A DNA stretch of 64,000 bases from Thermanaerovibrio velox DSM 12556. Lineage in GTDB: Bacteria > Synergistota > Synergistia > Synergistales > Synergistaceae. The stretch is from contig NZ_CM001377.1 of NCBI RefSeq assembly GCF_000237825.1, forward strand, positions 1,700,276 to 1,764,275. The letters run 5' to 3'. Shown piece after piece: positions 25,142 through 34,069 of this stretch. The position numbers and the translations under genes were made by a program. The notes beneath the pieces are model-generated. The model was not told the origin of the DNA. It did no database searches and worked only from the letters and a program-made list of their open reading frames with translations. Within the stretch, counting starts at the first letter, position 1. Every line of letters begins with the position of its first letter.

Positions 25142-25939
25142 TCAGGTAATGCTCGGGGGGTATTGGGCCTCGAACTCCCCCAGGATCCCCCTGAGGCGTT
25201 CGTCCAGGAAGGCCATCGCCTGATCCCGCAACGCCCTCGGTATCCCGTAGAAGGCCTCCGCCACGGAGCCCGCCACGGCCCCAAGGGTATCCGTGTCCCC
25301 CCCTAAGGACACGGCGTTCCGCACCGCCTCCTCGAAGCTCCGGGACTCAAAGAAGGCCTGCAGGGCCTGGGGAACCGTGTCCTCACAGGCGGAGCTGAAG
25401 GAGTATCCCTCCCTTATCTCATCCAGGGTGAAGCCCGTGGGATAGTAGTTGTCTTGCACGTGCCTCCGCATATCCTCCAGGGATGCCCCGGAGCGGGCCA
25501 GGAACACCGCGGAGGCCACCGCCTCCGCCCCCTTAATGGCCTCCGGATGGTCATGGGTCACCCTGGTGACCTCAAAGGCGAGCTCCCTGGCCTCCTCAAG
25601 GCCCCTGGCGGCGAAACCGCAGGGGCTCACCCTCATGGCGGCCCCGTTGCCCCGGCTCCCGTAAGGGGCGGGCTCGGGGGACGAGAGCCAGCGGGCGAAC
25701 ATGGAGCCGTAACCCCGGTCCGGGTAGAGCCTCCCAAGCTCCCTCATGCACCTCACCGCGTTATCCCCCACCAGGGAGACGATACCCCGGCTAACCAGGA
25801 TCGCCTTCGCCACGGCGAGGGTCATCACGGTGTCATCGGTGAACCGGCACCGGGGGTGGAAGAGCTCGAAATCCCTACCCTTGTGCCCGGTCCTCTCGAA
25901 CCGGGAGCCCACGATGTCCCCTATTATGGCTCCCAACAT
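25142..25939 (-). CDS. ADP-ribosylglycohydrolase family protein
   Basis: A 265-aa all-helical, Mg-dependent hydrolase of the DraG/ARH family, which removes ADP-ribose from proteins or processes ADP-ribosyl compounds. Metal-binding motifs are present: GAIIGDIVGS at the N-terminus, FTDDTVMT (about 33-40), GNGAAMRVSP, THDHPEAIKGA and SLGGDTDTLGA near 215. Length is typical. No mono-ADP-ribosyltransferase gene is nearby, so the substrate is unknown. ATG 25939; cytosolic. It is convergent with the BCCT gene. Confidence 0.92.
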   Translation of the reverse strand: MLGAIIGDIVGSRFERTGHKGRDFELFHPRCRFTDDTVMTLAVAKAILVSRGIVSLVGDNAVRCMRELGRLYPDRGYGSMFARWLSSPEPAPYGSRGNGAAMRVSPCGFAARGLEEARELAFEVTRVTHDHPEAIKGAEAVASAVFLARSGASLEDMRRHVQDNYYPTGFTLDEIREGYSFSSACEDTVPQALQAFFESRSFEEAVRNAVSLGGDTDTLGAVAGSVAEAFYGIPRALRDQAMAFLDERLRGILGEFEAQYPPSIT

Positions 25940-26077
25940 ACAACGTCCCCCCTCACCTTGATGACAAGCGCAACCCCGCCCCCCAGGACGGGGCGCTGCC
26001 CTGCGGCGTCCAACCCCTGGATCTGCTCGAAACGAACCGGCACCTCCAGCAGGCCCCCCTGGAGGCCGGCTGCCCCC

Positions 26078-27499
26078 CTACTCCCAGTAGCCCTCCCCGG
26101 AGAGATCCTGGGCCTCAATCTCCCCGGAGGGGACCGCCTCCACCCCCTTGAGGCGCCTCTCTATGGTCTTGGTCTTGCCGCTCACCTTTTCAAGGTGGTT
26201 ACCCGCCTCCTGGATCTTCTTCTGGGCCTTCTCCAGGAGATCCCCGAACTTGCCGAACTCCGTCTTGACTTGGCCTAAAAGGTTCCACACCTCCGAGGAA
26301 CGCTGCTGGATCGCCAAGGTCCTAAATCCCATCTGGAGGCTGTTCAAAAAGGCCCCCAACACCGTGGGCCCCACCGGCACAACCCGGTGCTGGGTCATGA
26401 GCCGGTCCAACAGCCCGTCCGCCCGAAGGGCCTCCGCGTAAAGCCCCTCCACCGGGAGGTACATGATCGCAAAATCCGTGGTCCTAGGAGGACACACGTA
26501 CTTATCCCTTATCTTCTTGGCCTCCTCCTCGAGCCTCTTAAGAAGGGCGTTTCGGCTGGCCTCCGCCCTCCCCCGATCCCCCTCCTCCAAGGCGCTCTCC
26601 AACCGCTGGTAGTCCTCCTGGGGGAACTTGGCGTCTATGGGAAGCCACACCGGCTCCTGATCCCCCGGCAGCTTCACCGCGAACTCCACCTGGCCGCTAC
26701 CCAAAGTCACGTTCTTGCCGTACTGCTCGGGGGTCAACAGCTGCTCCAACAGGTTGCCCAGCTGGACCTCCCCCCAGGTGCCCCTAACCTTAACGTTGGA
26801 AAGCACCCGCTTAAGGTCCCCCACGTCCCCCGCCAGGGTCTTCATCTCCCCAAGGCCCTGGTGAACCTTCTCAAGCCGCTCGGAAACGCTGCTGAAGGCC
26901 TCCCCAAGACGCTTCTCAAGGGCACTGTGCAGCTTCTCCTCCACCACCTCACGCATCCTGTCCAGCTTCTCCTCGCTGCTGCGCCTCATGTCCTCAACAC
27001 CGGCGGTCATGGACTTCCTCACCTCGTCCAGGGACGTCCGAACCGTATCGTTTATCCCCAAGAGCCTGGAGTTCACCGTCTCGGAGAGCTCGCTGAGCCT
27101 CCCGGAGAAGCCGTTCATCCCCTCGTTCAAAGACCTCAAAACCGCCTCGTTCCCCCCGGAGAGCTTGGCGCTCACCGTCTCGGAGAGCTCGTTAAGCCTC
27201 CTCGAGAAGTCCATCATCCCATGGTTCAACACCTCAAGCTGCCTCTTGCCCGAGGACTCCACCGCCTCCCGAAGCTCCATCCGCTGATCCGACTGCCCCC
27301 GGGACAGCTCCTCCCGAAGGGCCCGGAGCTCCTGCCTTATGAGATCCCCCTCCCGCCTCAAGGACTCATCTAAACGGCTGAGCTGCCGTTCCAGCTCTTG
27401 GGCGCTTAAAACCCCCTTCATCATCCCAAGAACCCTCAGCAGTAGCCCCACCGACAGCAAGATACCGACCAACCCCAACGGGACTAAAATACCCCCCAA
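26078..27499 (-). CDS. rmuC: DNA recombination protein RmuC
   Basis: A 473-aa protein with an N-terminal membrane helix (about 4-26), a long coiled coil (about 35-210, many NELSETV-like heptads) and the C-terminal RmuC nuclease-like domain (about 235-420; TWGEVQLGNLLEQLL, PIDAKFPQEDY, CPPRTTDFAIMYLP). RmuC limits inversions between short repeats in E. coli; its biochemical activity is unsettled. It is transcribed alone, divergent from gdhA. Motif match and domain order are standard. Confidence 0.93.
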   Translation of the reverse strand: MGGILVPLGLVGILLSVGLLLRVLGMMKGVLSAQELERQLSRLDESLRREGDLIRQELRALREELSRGQSDQRMELREAVESSGKRQLEVLNHGMMDFSRRLNELSETVSAKLSGGNEAVLRSLNEGMNGFSGRLSELSETVNSRLLGINDTVRTSLDEVRKSMTAGVEDMRRSSEEKLDRMREVVEEKLHSALEKRLGEAFSSVSERLEKVHQGLGEMKTLAGDVGDLKRVLSNVKVRGTWGEVQLGNLLEQLLTPEQYGKNVTLGSGQVEFAVKLPGDQEPVWLPIDAKFPQEDYQRLESALEEGDRGRAEASRNALLKRLEEEAKKIRDKYVCPPRTTDFAIMYLPVEGLYAEALRADGLLDRLMTQHRVVPVGPTVLGAFLNSLQMGFRTLAIQQRSSEVWNLLGQVKTEFGKFGDLLEKAQKKIQEAGNHLEKVSGKTKTIERRLKGVEAVPSGEIEAQDLSGEGYWE

Positions 27500-27632
27500 A
27501 CCACCTCAACCCCCTCAACTTAAGCTAAATTTCGCATCCCATGCGCCCTTAACTGATATGATATTTCAAAGCCCCTGGGGGGCTCAAGGTGAATCCTTTG
27601 ATCCTAAGCATGAAGCCAAAGGGGGGTCTTTG

Positions 27633-28877
27633 ATGGTCTACGACCTTTACTCCATGTTCAAGAAGCAGGTGTTGGCGGCGGAACCGTACCTGGGGGCCAA
27701 CTCGGAGCTCTTACCGATCTTCCTGGAGCCCAAGGAGGTTACGGAGTACACGCTGCCCCTTAGGATGTCCGACGGGTCGGTCCTGCCGGTGAAGGCCTGG
27801 CGCAGCCGGCACAACAACGCCCTAGGCCCCTACAAGGGGGGGGTCCGGTTCTACCGGGAGGCATCTCGGGAGGAGATAATGGCCCTCTCGGGATGGATGA
27901 CCGTGAAGTGCTCCGCCGCGGGCCTGCCCTTCGGGGGGTCCAAGGGGGGCGTCAAGATAGACCCTCACCAGCTGGATCAGGAGGAGCTGGAGCGGCTCGC
28001 CAGGCTCTACGCCGCCGCCACCGCTCAGGACAGCGGGGAGGACGTGGAGATACCGGCCCCGGACGTGAACACCAACCCCCAGGTGATGGCCTGGTTCCTG
28101 GACACCTACGAGAAGCTCAAGGGCATCAACTCCCCTGCGGCCTTCACCGGGAAGCCGCCGGAGGTGGGGGGCTCCAAGGGACGGGGGGAGGCGGGGGCCA
28201 TGGGGGGCTCCTTCGTGCTGGAGGAGTTCCTCAAGGGAAGGGGCCTGGACCCCCGGGATCTGAAGGTGGCGATCCAGGGCTACGGGAGCCTCGGGATAAC
28301 CGCCCACAAAGCCTTGAGCTCCATGGGGCTCAAGGTGGTGGCCATATCGGACAGCCACGGGGGAGTCTACCGGGAGGGGGGGCTGGACCCGGAGGACCTG
28401 AGCGCCCACAAGATGATGACCGGCCTGCTCAAGGACTACAAGGACGCGGACAACATAGCGGGGGACGAGATATTCCAGGTGGACTGCCACATCCTGGTAC
28501 CCGCGGCGCTGGAGTGCGCCATAACCGCTCACAACGCCGGATCGATAAGGGCCAAGGTGGTGCTTGAGCTGGCCAACGCCCCCACCACTCCCGAGGCGGA
28601 TCAGATACTGCAAGCCGGCGGGACCGTGGTCATCCCGGACGTGCTGGCCAACTCCGGGGGGGTCACGGTGAGCTACTTCGAATGGGTCCAGTGCCGCTCC
28701 GGGGAGATGTGGCGGCAGCAGAAGGTGGTCCGCAAGCTCAAGGAGAAGCTCCGGGAGGCCATTGGGGAGACCATGGCCCTGTCGGACACGTACAAGATAC
28801 CCTTGAGGACCGCCGCCTTCGTCCGGGGGGTAGGAAGGGTGCTCAGGGCGATGAAACTGAAGGGGATATGGCCGTAG
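27633..28877 (+). CDS. gdhA: Glutamate dehydrogenase
   Basis: A 414-aa hexameric-type GDH interconverting glutamate and 2-oxoglutarate plus ammonia, a central step in amino-acid fermentation. Motifs: PYKGGVRF, the catalytic-Lys region AGLPFGGSKGGV, PAPDVNTNPQVMAWF, FTGKPPEVGGS, the Rossmann loop QGYGSLG with SDSHG after strand 2 (NAD-type acidic end), and IPDVLANSGGVTVSYFEW. ATG 27633 was chosen for its AGGGGGG ribosome site and family N-terminus; the open frame upstream is non-coding. A TATGAT box near 27557-27562 may be its -10. The cardiolipin synthase gene follows 14 nt later. Confidence 0.95.
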   Translation: MVYDLYSMFKKQVLAAEPYLGANSELLPIFLEPKEVTEYTLPLRMSDGSVLPVKAWRSRHNNALGPYKGGVRFYREASREEIMALSGWMTVKCSAAGLPFGGSKGGVKIDPHQLDQEELERLARLYAAATAQDSGEDVEIPAPDVNTNPQVMAWFLDTYEKLKGINSPAAFTGKPPEVGGSKGRGEAGAMGGSFVLEEFLKGRGLDPRDLKVAIQGYGSLGITAHKALSSMGLKVVAISDSHGGVYREGGLDPEDLSAHKMMTGLLKDYKDADNIAGDEIFQVDCHILVPAALECAITAHNAGSIRAKVVLELANAPTTPEADQILQAGGTVVIPDVLANSGGVTVSYFEWVQCRSGEMWRQQKVVRKLKEKLREAIGETMALSDTYKIPLRTAAFVRGVGRVLRAMKLKGIWP

Positions 28878-28891
28878 GGTGATCCGGGGCG

Positions 28892-30481
28892 ATGCGCCGG
28901 AGGTCCTTCTCGATAGCACTGCTGATCCTTTTGGTGCCGTTTGGGCTGCTCCTCCTGCTGAACCTGAGGTCCAGCAGGGCGGCCCTCTTCTGGCTTCTTA
29001 AGAGCTGGTCCCACGGGGGGCTCCTGGAGGAGCTCTTGAACCTCCTCCGGGACACCGCAAGGCAGGTCCTTAAGACCGCCGCCAGCCCCGTGATGGTGGC
29101 CGCCTACGGGACCATCGTGGGCATCATCATCCTGCTCGAAAACCGCAACCCCGACAGGACGGTGGCTTGGCTCATGGTACTGGCCTTCGTGCCCCTCCTG
29201 GGGCTTGGGCTTTACCTGCTCCTGGGCCCCCGGTTCGCCTCCGCCAAGAGGCTGAGGCAGCGGCACCTAATAACGTCCCGCAGGCGCCAGAGATCTCAAA
29301 GGCCCCTGGTATCATCCAGTGACCCGGGCCCTGGGGACGGGTTGGACGGGGCATCCAGGCTGCTGTCCCTCGTGGGGGAGTCGTTACCCCTGGGATACCG
29401 GGAGCTGCTGGTGACATCGGATTCCTCGTCCGCCTTCGGGGCCCTCTTCTCCGCCGTAGAGGGGGCCAGGGAGTTCGTCCACTGCGAGTTCTTCTCCATC
29501 TCGGACGACCGGACCGGACAGGCCTTTGGGGAACTCCTCAAGGCCAAGGCCCGGCAAGGGGTTCAGGTCCGGCTCCTTTACGACGGGGTTGGCAGCTGGG
29601 GGCTCCGGCACCGGTTCGTGGAGGACCTGAGGGAGGCGGGGGTGAAGACCGCCCCGTTCCTTCCCATATCGTTCCCCATGTTCCGCAGGGAGTTCAACTA
29701 CAGGAACCACCGGAAGATCGCGGTGGTGGACGGGCAGGTGGGGTTCATCGGCGGTTTCAACATAGGGGACAAGTACATGGGGCTTTCAAAGCGCCTGAGT
29801 CCCTGGCGGGACACCATGGCGAGGTTCACGGGTCAGGCCGCCATGGGGCTGGACAACCTGTTCCGGAGGGACTGGCTCTTCGCCGCCTCGGAGGAGCTGC
29901 CCCTCCACACCCTTTGCCCCAAGCCCAGTCCCCCCTTCGTCCAGCTGGCCCAAGGAGGCCCCGACTCACCCCACGAGGACCTCATAAAGCACGCTTACCT
30001 GGCGGTGATAAACGGTTCCCGACGGCGCCTTTGGATCACCACCCCGTACCTGGTACCAGGCCAGGAGATCCTCTGGGCCCTCACCAACGCATCCCTCCGG
30101 GGGGTGGACGTGCGGGTGGTGATACCGTCCATCCCGGACCATTTCACCGTCTTCTGGGCATCCCGCTATCACGTAAGGGAGCTCCTGGAGTCGGGGGTAC
30201 GGGTGTACCTGTATCGGCGGGGGTTCATCCACGCGAAGACCCTGATAGCGGACGACTCCACCGCATCGGTGGGAACGGTCAACATGGACGTTCGAAGCCT
30301 GGAGATAAACTACGAGGCCCAGGCCTTCGTGTTCGACCCCAGGGCGGTGGAGAGGCTGGAGGCGGACTTCGTAAAGGATTTCATGGACAGCCAGGAGGTA
30401 ACGTTCGACCAGTGGCGGGATAGGCCCTTGGGGCACCGGCTCCTTGAGTCCTCATTCCGCCTCCTTTCCCCGGAGCTCTAG
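28892..30481 (+). CDS. cls: Cardiolipin synthase, PLD type
   Basis: A 529-aa membrane enzyme that condenses two phosphatidylglycerols into cardiolipin. Hydrophobic segments at about 5-24, 65-85 and 92-112 anchor it. Two PLD active-site motifs are complete: NHRKIAVVDG (with GGFNIGD after it) and IHAKTLIADD (with GTVNMD after it). It forms an operon with gdhA. Its last 30 bp overlap the end of the convergent phosphoesterase gene, so transcription terminators must lie inside coding sequence. Confidence 0.93.
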   Translation: MRRRSFSIALLILLVPFGLLLLLNLRSSRAALFWLLKSWSHGGLLEELLNLLRDTARQVLKTAASPVMVAAYGTIVGIIILLENRNPDRTVAWLMVLAFVPLLGLGLYLLLGPRFASAKRLRQRHLITSRRRQRSQRPLVSSSDPGPGDGLDGASRLLSLVGESLPLGYRELLVTSDSSSAFGALFSAVEGAREFVHCEFFSISDDRTGQAFGELLKAKARQGVQVRLLYDGVGSWGLRHRFVEDLREAGVKTAPFLPISFPMFRREFNYRNHRKIAVVDGQVGFIGGFNIGDKYMGLSKRLSPWRDTMARFTGQAAMGLDNLFRRDWLFAASEELPLHTLCPKPSPPFVQLAQGGPDSPHEDLIKHAYLAVINGSRRRLWITTPYLVPGQEILWALTNASLRGVDVRVVIPSIPDHFTVFWASRYHVRELLESGVRVYLYRRGFIHAKTLIADDSTASVGTVNMDVRSLEINYEAQAFVFDPRAVERLEADFVKDFMDSQEVTFDQWRDRPLGHRLLESSFRLLSPEL

Positions 30482-31654
30482 GCCGAATATGAGGTCGAAC
30501 ACCGTGACCTCCGGGGGGGCCAGCAGCCTCACCGGTGCCCCCCAGGTACCGGTGCCGGCGCTCACGTACATGAGGCTCTCCCGGAAGGGCCCCTTGAGCC
30601 CCACGAGCCCCATGGAGTGCCGGTAGGCGGAACGGGCCAGCAGGGAGAAGGGGAAGATCTGCCCCCCGTGAACGTGGCCGCAGAGCATGAGGTGGAACTT
30701 GCCGGCGGAGGCCCGCCGAAGGGCGGGACGGTGTTTCAGGCCTATGACGAAGGCCCCTTCCGGCCTCTTAAGCCCCTCCCAGAATCGGTCCTCCCCCTCC
30801 CGGTCCTCCCGGCTCAAGGAGGCCCTGGGGGCGTCATCCACCCCCGCCATGACCACCGGGCCGCTGGAGACCGCCTCGTTCCTCAGAACCTTAAAGCCGC
30901 AAAGCCGGTGGAACTCCTCCGCCATCCTATCCCCCGCGTAGTGTTCGTGATTCCCCAACACCGCAAAGGCCCCAAGGGGAGGGGCCACCGAACGCAGCTG
31001 CTCCGCCACGTCCTCTAGCCCCTCCGCCGGACCGTCCAACAGGTCCCCGGTGGAGACCAACATGTCCGGGCGCAGGTCCTTTATGGCGGCCACCAGGCGT
31101 CTCACGAAGGGCCTGTCGTTCACCATCCCAAGGTGCAGATCCGATATCTGGACCACCCGCAGGGATAGGCCCCTTGGGATGTCCGGCGAGGCGATTACGA
31201 ACCGGCGGACCTGGACGGATGAGGCCTCCTTAAGCCCGAAGGCCACGGCTCCTATGGCCCCCACCAGGGAAAGCCAGAGGTCCAGAGGGGGCCTTAGGAA
31301 GGCGAAGGGCCAGGCGGGGGGAAGCCCCAGCATCACCAGGGGCAGCCAGAGGGCCCTAAGTGCCAGCACCACCCACACCAGCACCGCCCATAGGAAACAG
31401 AGGGGGACCATGAGGTACGACCCCTCCTCGAAAAGCCTGAAGAGCCACGAGAGCCCCGCGGGAACCCTTATGAGGTGGCGGATGAACGGGAAGGCCGCGA
31501 GGGGCACCAGGACTATCATGGCCGTAACCGCCCCATCGAATGGGTAGACCCATCTCCTGTAGGCCCACAAGGTCAACCCCAGCAGCAAGAAGGCCCCCAG
31601 GGCAGACAAGGAGTGCCCCAGCCTGTCCCGGCGGAGCGATTCAACGGCCCTCAT
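30452..31654 (-). CDS. Membrane-bound calcineurin-like metallophosphoesterase
   Basis: A 400-aa protein with about four to five N-terminal helices (about 15-150) and a cytosolic phosphoesterase domain (about 160-400). The five metallophosphoesterase blocks are visible: ISDLHLG, STGDLLDG, LGNHEHY, GLKHRP and CGHVHGGQI. Similar proteins include YkuE/LpxH-like lipid phosphatases, so a membrane-lipid substrate is plausible but unproven. ATG 31654 overlaps the upstream gate-protein gene by 14 nt; TTG 31678 is an alternative. It is third in an operon with two gate-domain proteins. Confidence 0.88.
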   Translation of the reverse strand: MRAVESLRRDRLGHSLSALGAFLLLGLTLWAYRRWVYPFDGAVTAMIVLVPLAAFPFIRHLIRVPAGLSWLFRLFEEGSYLMVPLCFLWAVLVWVVLALRALWLPLVMLGLPPAWPFAFLRPPLDLWLSLVGAIGAVAFGLKEASSVQVRRFVIASPDIPRGLSLRVVQISDLHLGMVNDRPFVRRLVAAIKDLRPDMLVSTGDLLDGPAEGLEDVAEQLRSVAPPLGAFAVLGNHEHYAGDRMAEEFHRLCGFKVLRNEAVSSGPVVMAGVDDAPRASLSREDREGEDRFWEGLKRPEGAFVIGLKHRPALRRASAGKFHLMLCGHVHGGQIFPFSLLARSAYRHSMGLVGLKGPFRESLMYVSAGTGTWGAPVRLLAPPEVTVFDLIFGLELRGKEAE

Positions 31655-32102
31655 CTTCCCGAACCCTGAAAGCCCCAAGGGGGAGGAACCTAGCGCAAAG
31701 GGCGGTCACCGCCACCGCCACGGAAAGCCGGGATAAGAGCAGGAGCCATCCGTTGGCCCCCACCGCCACGAAGACCATGGTGTCCTCCACCACCGCATGG
31801 CAAGCCACCAGGAAGAGCACCACCAGGAAACGGTCCTTGAAGGACAACCCCTCCTCCTCGGAGACCTGGATTATCACCCCCGCCCCATAGGCGAGCCCGA
31901 AGGCAAGCCCCACCAGAAGGGGAAGGGCTGCCCGCCTGGACATGCCGAGCAGCCTGGAGACCGGGGAGAAGAGCCCCAGCATCCTCTCCATCAGTTTGTA
32001 GTCCCGGGCCAGCTGCATGAGGATCATGAGGGGCACCACGATCACCGCCAGGTTCTTGACCGTCTTAAAAGCCCCTAGGGTTATCTTGAAAGCCAGCTCC
32101 AT
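31641..32102 (-). CDS. Nucleoside-recognition (gate) domain protein
   Basis: A 153-aa membrane protein with four to five helices carrying the short gate domain (LPLLVGLAFGLAYGAGVI). It is the second half of a pair: the preceding 146-aa gene has another gate domain. Such split pairs resemble SpmA/SpmB and YjiG/YjiH and may form a heterodimeric transporter. ATG 32102 begins 2 nt after the upstream stop (TGATCATGG). The substrate is unknown; the adjacent phosphoesterase gives no clear hint. Confidence 0.8.
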   Translation of the reverse strand: MELAFKITLGAFKTVKNLAVIVVPLMILMQLARDYKLMERMLGLFSPVSRLLGMSRRAALPLLVGLAFGLAYGAGVIIQVSEEEGLSFKDRFLVVLFLVACHAVVEDTMVFVAVGANGWLLLLSRLSVAVAVTALCARFLPLGAFRVREDEGR

Positions 32103-32104
32103 GA

Positions 32105-32545
32105 TCAGCCCCCCCAAGCCATGCCCAAGACCATCCCCGCCGCGGACGCCATGAGCACCCTTATGGCCGCCATTAGCCAAAAGGAGAGCCCGAGCCTTCG
32201 GCACAGGGCCCCCTCCACGAATAGGTTGTGGGAAAAGGACAGCATCAGGGCCAGGGTGGTTATCTGGTGTCCCGTGAGCGCCAGGGCCTTCATGGCCCCT
32301 ATGGCGGCGTACAGGTTAAGGGCGTTCCCTATCACCAACACCATGGCGGCCTCCCCGGGAAGCCCGAAAAACCGCATGAGGGGCTCACAGGCCCTGGATA
32401 TCCAGCCAATCACAGGGGTGGCCCCCAAGAGGGACACCACGATGTAAACCGGAACAGATATCTTAACCAGCGTCCAAGTGGTCTTGAGCCCAAGACGCAG
32501 CCCCCGGACCAAGGAACCCTTGAAAAACTCCCAACCTCCGTCCAA
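32105..32545 (-). CDS. Nucleoside-recognition (gate) domain protein
   Basis: A 146-aa, four-helix membrane protein with a gate-like segment (VLVIGNALNLYAAIGAM) and HNLFVEGALCRR. It is first in the operon with a second gate protein and a metallophosphoesterase, all closely packed. The pair probably acts as one transporter, as inferred for SpmA/SpmB-like and YjiG/YjiH-like pairs; no spore genes are in the window. The start has no strong ribosome site, so the N-terminus is uncertain. Confidence 0.78.
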   Translation of the reverse strand: MDGGWEFFKGSLVRGLRLGLKTTWTLVKISVPVYIVVSLLGATPVIGWISRACEPLMRFFGLPGEAAMVLVIGNALNLYAAIGAMKALALTGHQITTLALMLSFSHNLFVEGALCRRLGLSFWLMAAIRVLMASAAGMVLGMAWGG

Positions 32546-32625
32546 ACCTCATCCCCCCCGACGGGGAATAGATTAACACATTCCACCCCGAAGCACACGG
32601 ACCAAGGATCCATCAGCTGCCCCCT

Positions 32626-32654
32626 TTGACCTTTTGAACGGTTAGACTTATCCT
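32626..32654 (+). promoter_or_regulatory. Promoter of the DMT transporter gene
   Basis: TTGACC (32626-32631), 17-nt spacer, TATCCT (32649-32654), 36 bp before the ATG at 32691. Confidence 0.6.
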
Positions 32655-32690
32655 GAAGCTTACCAAACACGGGAGGATGCGGGATAAGAC

Positions 32691-33587
32691 ATGACTCTGT
32701 TAGGACTATTCCTTGGATTAGTTACCGCTTGTCTTTGGGCGCTGTCCCCCATACTGCTCAAGGTGGGGATGAGGGGGGTGAGACGGGAGGACATAAACCC
32801 CATGCGGTCCTTTGGGTTCTTAGGCGGTATGACCCTGATAGCCCTGGCGTCTCGGTCCGGGGGGTTCGTTCCGTCCACCCTTTGGGCGGTGCCGCTGGTG
32901 GTGGTCAACGTATACCTTGGCAACGTGCTGGGGGACTACCTTTACTTCGGGGCCATAAAGGAGCTGGGGGTGAGCAGGGCTGTTGCGGTGGGGAGTTCCT
33001 ATCCTCTCATGGTGATGATCGTATCCTCCCTGTGGCTTGGGGAGAGGCCCTCGATCTGGCACGCGGGGGCCACCCTGGCCATAGTGGCGGGGCTTGCCCT
33101 CCTTAGGATGGAGAGGTCCCGGGAGGAGGCGGAGGCCTATCCTCTCAAGGGTTACGTTAAGGCCCTGTCCGCTTCCCTATGCTGGGGTGTGAGCATCCCG
33201 ATAACCAAGTGGCTCGTGACCAGCGGGGGATTCTCCCCGGTGGGGGCCAACTGGTGGAGGTCTTTGGCGCTCTTCGTGATCGCCTGGGGCATGTGGTTCC
33301 TGGGTCCGGGCAAGCAGCGTAGCCGGAGGGCGGCGCTGCTCAAGATACCCCTTAAGACGTGGCTCGTGCTCAACGCCTCCGGTGCGGTGGGGTTGGCCCT
33401 GGGGGGCTACACCTTTGCGGTGGCCCTGAGGATATGCCCCGCGTCGCTCATAACCCCCATAACCGCCTCCAGCCCTCTCATAACCGCCCTGGCGGCGGTG
33501 TGGTTCATGAAGGAGCGGCTGGCAAGGCACCAGTGGATAGGGGTGGGCATGGTGGTCCTGGGCTCTGGGGTTATAGGGATACTTTGA
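32691..33587 (+). CDS. DMT superfamily transporter, EamA type
   Basis: A 298-aa protein with ten helices arranged as two EamA repeats (about 1-140 and 150-298). Typical features are LWALSPILLKVGMR at the first repeat, YFGAIKELGVSRAVAVGSSYP, and CPASLITPITASSPLITAL in the second. EamA carriers mostly export amino acids or metabolites; the direction and substrate here are unknown. It has its own promoter and a GGGAGG ribosome site. It ends one base before the convergent gene's stop region. Confidence 0.88.
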   Translation: MTLLGLFLGLVTACLWALSPILLKVGMRGVRREDINPMRSFGFLGGMTLIALASRSGGFVPSTLWAVPLVVVNVYLGNVLGDYLYFGAIKELGVSRAVAVGSSYPLMVMIVSSLWLGERPSIWHAGATLAIVAGLALLRMERSREEAEAYPLKGYVKALSASLCWGVSIPITKWLVTSGGFSPVGANWWRSLALFVIAWGMWFLGPGKQRSRRAALLKIPLKTWLVLNASGAVGLALGGYTFAVALRICPASLITPITASSPLITALAAVWFMKERLARHQWIGVGMVVLGSGVIGIL

Positions 33588-33588
33588 G

Positions 33589-33999
33589 CTAGCCCTTGAC
33601 GTCCAGGCGCCCCTTGGGGGGGGAGGTCCGACGGGGAGGCTCCAGGGAATCCTCTGGGCGGGGCTCCGGGGGCAAAAGGTCTATCATGGCCTTGACGGAG
33701 GAGTATATCTCCTCCAGCTCCGCGGGTTCCAGGGGCTCGTTGGCGATCCGGGAGCGCCGCTTGCCCTTTATCAGGTAGTAGTCGTCCAGCAGGGCCTCCA
33801 CGTTGCCCATGAACTTAAGGGAGGCCTTCTGGAACTCCTTGGTGTAGTGGTCCAGCAGCTCCTGGTTGCCGTTGGCCCGGGCCTGGTCGATCCTGTCCGC
33901 CAGGGTGGAAAGCACCGCCACCAGGCGCTCGGCGTTAAAGGCGCACCTTTTGATCCGCTCCGCCGGGGAGCCCTGTGGAGTATCGGCGGTAACGCTCAA
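33589..33999 (-). CDS. Hypothetical helical protein
   Basis: A 136-aa soluble protein of unknown function. It is mostly alpha-helical (about 12-85, with IKRCAFNAERLVAVLSTL and DHYTKEFQKASLKFMGNVEALLDDYY), followed by a Pro/Arg/Asp-rich tail of about 30 residues. TTG 33999 is preferred because CGGAGG lies 7 nt upstream; ATG 34020 covers that ribosome site. A TATAAT box lies about 30 bp upstream on the minus strand. I recognise no family and see no catalytic motif. Confidence 0.65.
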   Translation of the reverse strand: MSVTADTPQGSPAERIKRCAFNAERLVAVLSTLADRIDQARANGNQELLDHYTKEFQKASLKFMGNVEALLDDYYLIKGKRRSRIANEPLEPAELEEIYSSVKAMIDLLPPEPRPEDSLEPPRRTSPPKGRLDVKG

Positions 34000-34069
34000 G
34001 ACAACACCTCCGAAAGGCATGTGGAGTGATTTGCGGCTTTATTATACTTCGGAACGGCGGTGAGAATCC

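Noticed and set aside
25924-26043. 39-aa minus-strand ORF overlapping the ADP-ribosylglycohydrolase start
   Set aside because: The translation looks partly protein-like (VPVRFEQIQGLD), but GTG 26043 abuts its only GGAG and no family is recognised; not enough support.
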